Both the position numbers and the translations under genes were made by a program. The notes under the pieces were generated by a model, which had not been told where the DNA came from, searched no databases, and saw nothing but the letters and a program-made list of their open reading frames with translations. Below, piece by piece: positions 1-5,730 of a DNA stretch of 26,417 nucleotides (position 1 is the first letter of the stretch; each line of letters opens with the position of its first letter). This DNA is from Candidatus Parepulonipiscium sp. PG-Nun2H_MBin03. Its GTDB lineage: Bacteria; Bacillota; Clostridia; Lachnospirales; Cellulosilyticaceae. Where the stretch lies: the NCBI GenBank assembly GCA_001995005.1, contig MDJN01000127.1, positions 1 to 26,417 on the forward strand, given 5' to 3'.

Positions 1-611
1 TTATGACAGGTGTATCTCACACGCACCAGACGGGCGAAGAGTTTGCTCTTAAGCTTATGAATTATCTAAATGCCACTGTGGCAAAATGGAAGGCTGACAC
101 AGGCCTGGGGTTTGCACTGTATGGCAGCCCAGCAGAATCATTATGTTATAGGTTTGCTAAGATTGACCTTGCGAAGTTTGGTTCTATTGAAGATATTACG
201 GATAAGGGATATTATACAAATAGTTACCATGTGGATGTACGAGAAGAGATTGATGCTTTTTCCAAGCTGAAGTTTGAGAGCCGTTTTCAAAATATATCGA
301 CTGGCGGGTGCATATCTTATATCGAAATTCCTCATATGGCACATAACCTAGAGGCTCTTAAGCATATGATACGCTATATTTATGAGAATATTCAATATGC
401 TGAGTTTAATACTAAATCAGATTATTGTCATGTATGCGGATTTGAAGGCGAGATTGTTATAAACCATGAGCTTGACTGGGAATGTCCAAATTGCCACAAC
501 AAAGACCAAGGGCGAATGAACGTTATAAGAAGAACGTGCGGTTACCTAGGCGACAATTACTGGAATAACGGTAAGACTAAGGAAATTAATAACAGAGTGT
601 TGCATATATAG
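1..611 (+). CDS. nrdD: Anaerobic (class III) ribonucleoside-triphosphate reductase, C-terminal part
   Basis: This is the 3' end of the oxygen-sensitive glycyl-radical enzyme that reduces ribonucleoside triphosphates to deoxyribonucleotides in the cytoplasm. The codon frame starts at base 3 and the gene continues off the left edge. About 202 residues are present, against roughly 700 in the family, so the ATG at base 3 is an internal methionine. Two CxxC pairs (C142/C145 and C161/C164, counted from base 3) form the zinc site. The glycyl-radical loop RTCGYLG follows, with the radical glycine expected at G180, 23 residues before the end; in E. coli NrdD it is G681 of 712. The usual partner nrdG, the radical-SAM activase, is not directly downstream; the next gene is convergent. 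The stop codon lies inside a 19-bp sequence repeated 79 bases downstream. Family assignment is secure. Confidence 0.96.
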   Translation, partial: MTGVSHTHQTGEEFALKLMNYLNATVAKWKADTGLGFALYGSPAESLCYRFAKIDLAKFGSIEDITDKGYYTNSYHVDVREEIDAFSKLKFESRFQNISTGGCISYIEIPHMAHNLEALKHMIRYIYENIQYAEFNTKSDYCHVCGFEGEIVINHELDWECPNCHNKDQGRMNVIRRTCGYLGDNYWNNGKTKEINNRVLHI

Positions 612-692
612 GGTCAAGGGACGCAGTCACTTGTGGGGTCAGTGTCCACCCTAATAAATGTCTAGTTACTCTCGAGTGTTGCATATATAGGG
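595..692. repeat. 19-bp direct repeat covering the nrdD stop codon
   Basis: The sequence GAGTGTTGCATATATAGGG occurs at 595-613, spanning the last nrdD codons and the TAG stop, and again at 674-692 with no mismatch. The start-to-start distance is 79 bases. The second copy runs directly into a GC-rich palindromic element. A local duplication or insertion event at the gene end would explain it. Confidence 0.9.
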
Positions 693-721
693 GTGCGGGG
701 CAAATGCCCCTAATGCCCCCT
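690..721. repeat. GC-rich palindromic element between convergent genes
   Basis: The core is GGGGC (697-701), AAAT, GCCCC (706-710), flanked by an outer GGGG (690-693) that can pair with CCCC (717-720). It ends in CCCCCTTA, as do the elements at 1991-2040 and 21171-21220. It sits exactly between the convergent nrdD and alcohol dehydrogenase genes and touches the dehydrogenase stop codon. It may act as a bidirectional terminator, but neither strand has a good T-tract, so a dispersed repeat is equally likely. Confidence 0.6.
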
Positions 722-1782
722 TAGTATTTTATTAGTACAATTGGCTTAATTAAGTCTGCTGGCTTATCTTTCATTAACATAAGAGCTTCTTCAACTTTAT
801 CCAATCCTTCAAATTTATGAGTAATCATTTTGCTAGGGTCAACTCTACCAGCTTTTATAATGTCTAGTAATCTTTCCATTCTGCGTCGGCCGCCCGGCAT
901 CAATCCTCCAGCGATTGTTTTATGACCCATACCAACGCCCCATTCTGCACGAGGTATTTTCACAAACTCACCCTCACCCAGGTAATTTACATTTCCGATA
1001 ATTCCACCGGCTTTTAACACTTTAATTGCAGTTGCAAAAGTATCATTGTCTCCGCCTGCAATAATTACTTTGTCAACGCCTTTATTGTTTGTAAGTTTCA
1101 TCACCTGTTCTTCAATAGAACCATTTCTGTAATTAATAATTTCAGTTGCACCATATTCTCTTGCTAAGTCGGTACAATTTTTTCTAGATCCCACAGCATA
1201 AATTTGTGCCGCACCACGCAATGCACATCCTGCAACTGACATAAGCCCAACAGGCCCAACTCCTATTACAAGTACATTGTCTCCATATTGGATATCCGCA
1301 AGTTCAGCACCGTGAAATCCTGTAGACATCATATCACATGCCATAACTGCTGATAAGTCGTCTATTTCATCTGGGATTATGGCAAGGTTACCGTCTGCAT
1401 CGTTTACATGAAAATACTCTGCAAATACACCATCTTTGAAGTTTGAAAATTTCCATCCTGAAAGCATGCCTCCAGAGTGCATTCCAAATCCGCCTTGAGC
1501 TTCCACTGAGTTCCAATCTGGTGTAATGGCTGCTGTTATAACTCGGTCACCTTTTTTGAAATCTTTTACCAATTCTCCTACTTCTTCAATTATTCCGATT
1601 GCTTCATGGCCTAAAATCATGTCAGTTCGTTCACCTATTGCACCTGCCCAAACAGTGTGAATATCTGAAGTACATGGTGAAAGTGCTGTTGGTCTAACTA
1701 GAGCATCATTTGGTCCTATAGTCGGTTTTTCCTTTTCTACCCAACCTATAGAGCCTATTTTTTTCATTGCAAAACCTTTCAT
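721..1782 (-). CDS. adh: NADP-dependent zinc secondary-alcohol dehydrogenase
   Basis: This cytoplasmic medium-chain dehydrogenase is closely similar to the Clostridium beijerinckii and Thermoanaerobacter secondary alcohol dehydrogenases, which interconvert ketones and secondary alcohols such as acetone and isopropanol using NADP(H). The length of 353 residues matches that family (about 351). The catalytic zinc ligands C37, H59 and D150 fall at the family positions. The nucleotide site GVGPVGL is near 174-180, and G198-S199-R200 plus Y218, the residues known to bind the NADP phosphate, are all present. An upstream in-frame ATG at 1797 is rejected: the GGAGG at 1791-1795 overlaps it and sits 8 bases before the ATG at 1782, which gives the family N-terminus MKGFAM. 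The gene has its own consensus promoter (1816-1844) and stands alone. The in vivo substrate is inferred from the family. Confidence 0.93.
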   Translation of the reverse strand: MKGFAMKKIGSIGWVEKEKPTIGPNDALVRPTALSPCTSDIHTVWAGAIGERTDMILGHEAIGIIEEVGELVKDFKKGDRVITAAITPDWNSVEAQGGFGMHSGGMLSGWKFSNFKDGVFAEYFHVNDADGNLAIIPDEIDDLSAVMACDMMSTGFHGAELADIQYGDNVLVIGVGPVGLMSVAGCALRGAAQIYAVGSRKNCTDLAREYGATEIINYRNGSIEEQVMKLTNNKGVDKVIIAGGDNDTFATAIKVLKAGGIIGNVNYLGEGEFVKIPRAEWGVGMGHKTIAGGLMPGGRRRMERLLDIIKAGRVDPSKMITHKFEGLDKVEEALMLMKDKPADLIKPIVLIKY

Positions 1783-1815
1783 AAATACAACCTCCATATA
1801 TTAATATTTGTGATT

Positions 1816-1844
1816 ATTCTACCACATTTTAGGAAATATGTCAA
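1816..1844 (-). promoter_or_regulatory. Sigma-A-type promoter of the alcohol dehydrogenase
   Basis: On the minus strand TTGACA (1844-1839) is followed by a 17-base spacer and TAGAAT (1821-1816). This is a perfect -35 and a near-consensus -10, about 33 bases before the chosen start codon. Confidence 0.82.
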
Positions 1845-1909
1845 TTTTTTCTTAATAAATTTTAATTATCTGTGGTCACATAATGGGGATTTGGCACTTT
1901 TACCACTTC

Positions 1910-1931
1910 TGTGCTGGTATTGTGCTGGTAT
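1910..1931. repeat. Two tandem copies of an 11-bp sequence
   Basis: TGTGCTGGTAT occurs twice head to tail (1910-1920 and 1921-1931) in the region between the divergent alcohol dehydrogenase and nicotinamidase genes. A paired protein-binding site is possible, as is simple slippage. About 20 bases further on, TTGCTAT (1950-1956) and ATAGCAA (1977-1983) form an inverted repeat around an AT-rich core. No function is shown. Confidence 0.6.
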
Positions 1932-1990
1932 AGAAGATGAAATTTGCTCTTGCTATTCATGAGTATATATATTATTATAGCAATAAGAAT

Positions 1991-2040
1991 GGGGACGGGG
2001 TCCTTTGTAGAGGGGCGGTGCCCCTCAAACACCCCCTTAT
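1991..2040. repeat. GC-rich palindromic element upstream of the nicotinamidase gene
   Basis: A perfect 7-bp stem GAGGGGC (2010-2016), loop GGT and GCCCCTC (2020-2026), is preceded by GGGGACGGGG and followed by ACCCCCTTAT. The right end resembles those of the elements at 690-721 and 21171-21220. Unlike those two it lies between divergent genes, about 40 bases before a start codon. It would therefore sit in the 5' leader or the promoter region rather than act as an end-of-gene terminator. Confidence 0.65.
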
Positions 2041-2076
2041 AGACTCATAAGAATTTAAAAAAATGGAGGATTTTAC

Positions 2077-2619
2077 ATGAAGAAGGCTTTAATAATTATT
2101 GATTATGTTTATGATTTTGTGGCGGATGATGGTAAATTAACTTGCGGGAAATGTGCCCAAAGCATTGATGAATTTATCTCTACAAAAGTGAAAGATTTCT
2201 CTCTTGCAGGAGATTTTGTTGTAACAGCAATCGACTTGCACGACGCTCAAGACTTATTTAACAAAGAGCGGGAAATGTTTCCAGCGCATTGCTATGACCA
2301 AAAAGGCCAAGCGTTATATGGCAAAACAAGGCAGGCAGTGGCAGACACGCCGCCTAGCCAATATATAGCTGTTAACAAAAATCGGTACTCTGCTTTTTTT
2401 GGCACAAACTTAGACCTTAAGTTAAAAGAGCGTAATGTGCATGAAATCCATCTAACGGGCGTGTGCACTGATATTTGCATTCTTCATACGGCAATTGACG
2501 CTTATAACCTCGGGTATGACATCACAATCTATAAAGATGGGGTTGCAAGTTTTAATACATTAGGGCATGAGTATGCATTAGAACATTTTAAAAATATCTT
2601 AGGAGCAACGGTTATATAA
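2077..2619 (+). CDS. pncA: Nicotinamidase / isochorismatase-family cysteine hydrolase
   Basis: This 180-residue cytoplasmic amidohydrolase probably converts nicotinamide to nicotinate and ammonia in the NAD salvage pathway. The catalytic triad of the family is visible as D9, K101 and C130 (in TGVCTD). The metal-binding set D53, H55 and H71 is also in place; it marks nicotinamidases rather than metal-free isochorismatases, so the pncA-type reading is favoured. A strong ribosome binding site (GGAGG) lies 7-8 bases before the ATG. The next gene starts 28 bases after the stop, so the two are probably co-transcribed. The exact substrate is inferred, because other small-amide hydrolases share this fold. 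Confidence 0.82.
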   Translation: MKKALIIIDYVYDFVADDGKLTCGKCAQSIDEFISTKVKDFSLAGDFVVTAIDLHDAQDLFNKEREMFPAHCYDQKGQALYGKTRQAVADTPPSQYIAVNKNRYSAFFGTNLDLKLKERNVHEIHLTGVCTDICILHTAIDAYNLGYDITIYKDGVASFNTLGHEYALEHFKNILGATVI

Positions 2620-2647
2620 TAATATGGATACAAAAAGGACGGAAACG

Positions 2648-3607
2648 ATGACTAGGCAAAAGAAAATTATCATATCAGTTACAACTATTGTAGCAGCATT
2701 ATTTTTAATAGGCTCATATTTCGTCGGAAATTACTTCATAGAATATATGTTGGGCAGAAAGGACAGCGATTATGACGACGCTCTTTCTCCTTCATATGAT
2801 AAGCCTGCAGCAGAAGTTGAAAATAGACAAGCTGCTAATTTAGCCGTAGCTAAGTTACAAGCAGAAGTTGGATTTGACGAAGTATATATACAATCAAGAG
2901 ACGGCGAGTCCTTGTATGGTAAAATTTATGTACAACCAGATTCAAACCTCTGGGCAATAGTCGTGCATGGTTACACCTCAACCCATAATTCAGTACAAGA
3001 TGTTGCCACAGAGTATTATAATAGAGGGTATAACGTACTTACCCCAGATCTTAGGGCACATGGCAACTCTAGTGGCGAATACATCATGCTAGGGCATGAG
3101 GATGGTCCGGATATTGTTGAGTGGGCACATTATATAGATCATGCAGATGCTAGTATTGTTTTGCACGGATTTTCTATGGGTGCTGCAACTGTTATGATAG
3201 CCGCTGGCGAAGATGATTTGCCTGAAAATGTTGTTGCTGTTATAGAAGACAGCGGATATACAACAGCCATTCAAATGATGAAAGAGCAACTTAAATTTAG
3301 GTTCGGATTGCCGTCTTTTCCTATAGTAAATATCTCAAATATCATATCTATTGTGAAAACAGGCTTAAATTTTAACGACCCTAAACCAATTGAGTCTATA
3401 CAAAATTGCGATTTGCCAATGTTGTTTATTCATGGCGATGAAGATAATTATGTATTACAATATATGCAAATGGAATTGTACAATTCTTATCAGGGTGAAA
3501 AGGACTTTCTTATAATAGAAGGGGCTGGGCACACTGCCGGAAGATATCTGGTGCCAGATATTTACTACACGTATGTTTTTGACTTTTTAGACAAGTATGT
3601 TCAGTAA
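2648..3607 (+). CDS. Membrane-anchored alpha/beta hydrolase
   Basis: This 319-residue serine hydrolase resembles the YqkD-type alpha/beta hydrolases. A single hydrophobic helix near the N-terminus, preceded by RQKK, should anchor it with the catalytic domain outside the membrane. The fold is marked by the oxyanion region HGYTS, the nucleophile elbow GFSMG (serine near 176), the acid in HGDEDNYV and the histidine in GAGHTAG. The ATG at 2624 would add eight residues but has only a distant purine stretch. The ATG at 2648 has AGGACGG just upstream and is preferred. It lies directly behind the nicotinamidase gene. The substrate (an ester, peptide or lipid) cannot be told from the sequence. Confidence 0.85.
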   Translation: MTRQKKIIISVTTIVAALFLIGSYFVGNYFIEYMLGRKDSDYDDALSPSYDKPAAEVENRQAANLAVAKLQAEVGFDEVYIQSRDGESLYGKIYVQPDSNLWAIVVHGYTSTHNSVQDVATEYYNRGYNVLTPDLRAHGNSSGEYIMLGHEDGPDIVEWAHYIDHADASIVLHGFSMGAATVMIAAGEDDLPENVVAVIEDSGYTTAIQMMKEQLKFRFGLPSFPIVNISNIISIVKTGLNFNDPKPIESIQNCDLPMLFIHGDEDNYVLQYMQMELYNSYQGEKDFLIIEGAGHTAGRYLVPDIYYTYVFDFLDKYVQ

Positions 3608-3711
3608 AAGAGTTATACTTGTCCTTTGCAACACATATATATATGCATATAGGGGGGCGGTTTCACATCGTTCTTAGGCATTGTTTAAAAAAAAATAAGG
3701 AGGTTTAGGTT

Positions 3712-4560
3712 GTGGATTTTATGTTTATGTTTAAGGCCGCCATTCTGGGGGTTGTGGAGGGATTAACAGAATTTCTACCAGTTTCTTCAACAGGTCATCT
3801 GGTTATCTTCTCAAACTTAATTGATTTTTATTCTCATTCTAGCAAAGAATTTGTGGATATGTTTAATATGGTAATACAGCTAGGAGCCATACTTGCAGTG
3901 GTTATTTTATACCGCAAAAAGATTATTGATACTATCTTAAATTTATTCCCATCTAAAAATACACCTCTTGAAGATAGCGGTATGTATTTTTGGGGCATGA
4001 TAGTTATTTCTTGCATTCCGGCAGCAGCCATCGGCATACCGTTTGATGATTTGGTAGAATATTACTTATTTAATCCAACTACAGTTGCAACAGCATTATT
4101 TTTTGGTGGTATACTTATGATAATTGCAGAGTCAAAGCTCAGAAAGCATAGCAATGTTTCATTGTCTAAAATTACAATAACTCCACGCCAAGCTATAATC
4201 ATTGGTTTATTTCAAGTTTTTTCTATAATCCCTGGCGTTTCTCGTTCTGCATCCACCATTATCGGAGGCTGGGTGGCGGGGCTTGGCACAGTGGCAGCTG
4301 CTGAATATTCTTTCTTTCTTGCCATTCCGGTAATGTTTGGTCAAGCATTGCTAAATATTTTAGATGCAAGAGGAAATTTGGTATCTATGGAATGGATGGC
4401 ATTATTTGTTGGGTTTGCGGTATCTTTTATTGTGGCTCTTTTGGTTATAGGCTCATTTTTAGACTTCTTAAAGAAAAAGCCAATGAAGTTATTCGCATAT
4501 TACCGTATGATATTTGCATTTTTAGTTTTGGCATATGGATTATTTTTCCCTTGGAAATAG
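3712..4560 (+). CDS. uppP: Undecaprenyl-diphosphatase
   Basis: This integral membrane enzyme dephosphorylates undecaprenyl diphosphate to recycle the lipid carrier for peptidoglycan and other surface polymers; high levels give bacitracin resistance. The 282 residues match the UppP/BacA family (about 270-280). The first catalytic motif reads EGLTEFLPVSSTGH, with E16, E20, S25 and H29, and the second is PGVSRSAST with its arginine near 177. Several hydrophobic helices follow. The start is GTG, chosen because AGGAGG lies 8 bases before it and it yields the family N-terminus; the ATG codons inside lack a site. A strong intrinsic terminator follows at 4607-4637, so transcription ends here. Confidence 0.97.
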   Translation: MDFMFMFKAAILGVVEGLTEFLPVSSTGHLVIFSNLIDFYSHSSKEFVDMFNMVIQLGAILAVVILYRKKIIDTILNLFPSKNTPLEDSGMYFWGMIVISCIPAAAIGIPFDDLVEYYLFNPTTVATALFFGGILMIIAESKLRKHSNVSLSKITITPRQAIIIGLFQVFSIIPGVSRSASTIIGGWVAGLGTVAAAEYSFFLAIPVMFGQALLNILDARGNLVSMEWMALFVGFAVSFIVALLVIGSFLDFLKKKPMKLFAYYRMIFAFLVLAYGLFFPWK

Positions 4561-4606
4561 AAAACATAGAAATAACAAATAGTTATTTATTAGAGTTATC
4601 CCTCTG

Positions 4607-4637
4607 AAAGAAACTCCCGCCGAGTTTCTTTTTTTTT
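4607..4637 (+). terminator. Intrinsic terminator after uppP
   Basis: A perfect 10-bp stem, AAAGAAACTC (4607-4616) with GAGTTTCTTT (4622-4631), encloses the 5-base loop CCGCC and runs into further T residues to 4637. It lies between convergent genes and overlaps the stop codon of the minus-strand gene by two bases. Confidence 0.93.
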
Positions 4638-4935
4638 AGTCCCACCAATCCTCTTTATTTTCAACTTGTTTATATCTCTTGCTTACTTCCATAGTTTTTT
4701 TGGTCTTAAGCTCTTCTTTTGCTATCTGACTTATTATAAAAAGCGGTATTGATAAGAAGATCATCCCCGGCTTTATGAATACAGCACATATTACTATAAT
4801 AGCAAATACTATGGCTGATATTTTGTTAATCTGAGCCTTTTTTAGAGCAGTCTGTTCTCTTACAATTTTATTAATCTCTCGGTTTTCCTTCATGTTATCA
4901 TAAGTCATTGAAATATCTTTAATTATTTGTTTCAC
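4636..4935 (-). CDS. Small membrane protein with a central hydrophobic hairpin
   Basis: I do not recognise this 99-residue protein. A charged N-terminal half (about residues 1-38, rich in K, E and N) is followed by two closely spaced hydrophobic segments near 39-54 and 56-70, then a charged tail ending in EDWWD. This suggests a helical hairpin in the membrane with both ends in the cytoplasm. The start codon is GTG, supported by GGGAGG about 8 bases upstream (CCTCC at 4944-4948 on the plus strand). The gene diverges from the two small genes at 5019-5689, with only 83 bases between them, so they may share a control region. No enzymatic motif is present. Confidence 0.75.
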   Translation of the reverse strand: MKQIIKDISMTYDNMKENREINKIVREQTALKKAQINKISAIVFAIIVICAVFIKPGMIFLSIPLFIISQIAKEELKTKKTMEVSKRYKQVENKEDWWD

Positions 4936-5018
4936 CTAAAACACCTCCCATCTATAAGTTCTAATCTTACAAGCCATATTCATAAAATATTTAAGACCCA
5001 ATTTTAAAAGGTGATACT

Positions 5019-5429
5019 ATGAATGATTATAACAATCAATTAGATTATGAAATCAACTCTGAACTTATGAAAATTTGCAAGTGTATACTACCTTACCTTG
5101 AAAGGGATACGCAAAGAAATGTTGCAATTGGACTTAAAATACTTGAGTTAATAAACACAGTAAAATTCTTTGAAGATATAAATAACTCTCTTTCTGTACA
5201 AAAAGATGAGGATTGGCAAAAAGCTCTTTTGCTTGATGTTAGCAAAAATTTAAATCCCGATAAGGCATATATGATAGAAGCGTTGCTTAAGGCAAATGAA
5301 ATTAACACCATTTTAAATACCGAAGCGCCACCCAACCAAAATTCAGATGATTTTATCAAAACCATCTCCCCTATGTTAGATGATAAACAACAACAGATCC
5401 TGTCTTTATTTACAACACTACTTAATTAG
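5019..5429 (+). CDS. Small alpha-helical protein of unknown function, related to its downstream neighbour
   Basis: This 136-residue acidic protein has no signal peptide or membrane segment and looks almost entirely helical. I do not recognise the family. It contains the stretch KNLNPDKAYMIEALLK (about residues 75-90) and a C-terminal LDDKQQQILSLFTTLL. Both follow the same pattern as the tail of the next gene (KNLSPDKKIRFEMLGKLI). The ribosome binding site AAGGTGAT lies just before the ATG. The neighbour starts 14 bases after the stop, so the two are co-transcribed and probably act together. Confidence 0.75.
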   Translation: MNDYNNQLDYEINSELMKICKCILPYLERDTQRNVAIGLKILELINTVKFFEDINNSLSVQKDEDWQKALLLDVSKNLNPDKAYMIEALLKANEINTILNTEAPPNQNSDDFIKTISPMLDDKQQQILSLFTTLLN

Positions 5430-5443
5430 ATAGGAGCATCCAT

Positions 5444-5689
5444 ATGAACTCAGAAAAGCACACCACCCTCAAAAACATTGATTCAAATTCCATTCTTTGC
5501 ATAAACGAACAAATATCAAAAATCTCATCTAATGACATTACTGAGCTTTTAACTACTTTTCTTTCCATTACCAATAGGGTAGAAAATTTGGCTCCTGAAC
5601 ATAAAGTGGAACTTCTTTCTGCCATAGGCAAAAATTTAAGTCCTGATAAGAAAATTCGTTTTGAGATGCTGGGTAAACTTATAAAGTAA
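5444..5689 (+). CDS. Small alpha-helical protein of unknown function, partner of the preceding gene
   Basis: The protein has 81 residues, appears soluble and helical, and has no recognisable domain. Its second half is built from two similar units, LAPEHKVELLSAIGKN and LSPDKKIRFEMLGKLI. The second matches KNLNPDK and following residues of the upstream protein. The ATG is preceded by AGGAG with normal spacing. A hairpin plus T-tract terminator follows 6 bases after the stop, so this closes a two-gene transcription unit. It may be a duplicated, shortened copy of the upstream gene. Confidence 0.75.
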   Translation: MNSEKHTTLKNIDSNSILCINEQISKISSNDITELLTTFLSITNRVENLAPEHKVELLSAIGKNLSPDKKIRFEMLGKLIK

Positions 5690-5695
5690 AATTAC

Positions 5696-5724
5696 GGGTG
5701 CGCATACAGGCACCCTATTTTTTT
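5696..5724 (+). terminator. Intrinsic terminator after the small-protein pair
   Basis: GGGTGC (5696-5701), an 8-base loop and GCACCC (5710-5715) are followed by TATTTTTTT. It lies between the convergent small-protein operon and leuS. On the leuS strand the hairpin is followed by a weaker T-poor stretch, so its efficiency for leuS is less certain. Confidence 0.88.
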
Positions 5725-5730
5725 ATTTTT

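Noticed and set aside
611..720. nrdG activase gene fragment after nrdD
   Set aside because: No frame in this gap encodes a CxxxCxxC radical-SAM motif; it holds only the repeat and the palindromic element.
1783..1797. Start of the alcohol dehydrogenase at the upstream ATG (1797)
   Set aside because: The GGAGG ribosome binding site overlaps this codon and is correctly spaced for the ATG at 1782, which also matches the family N-terminus.
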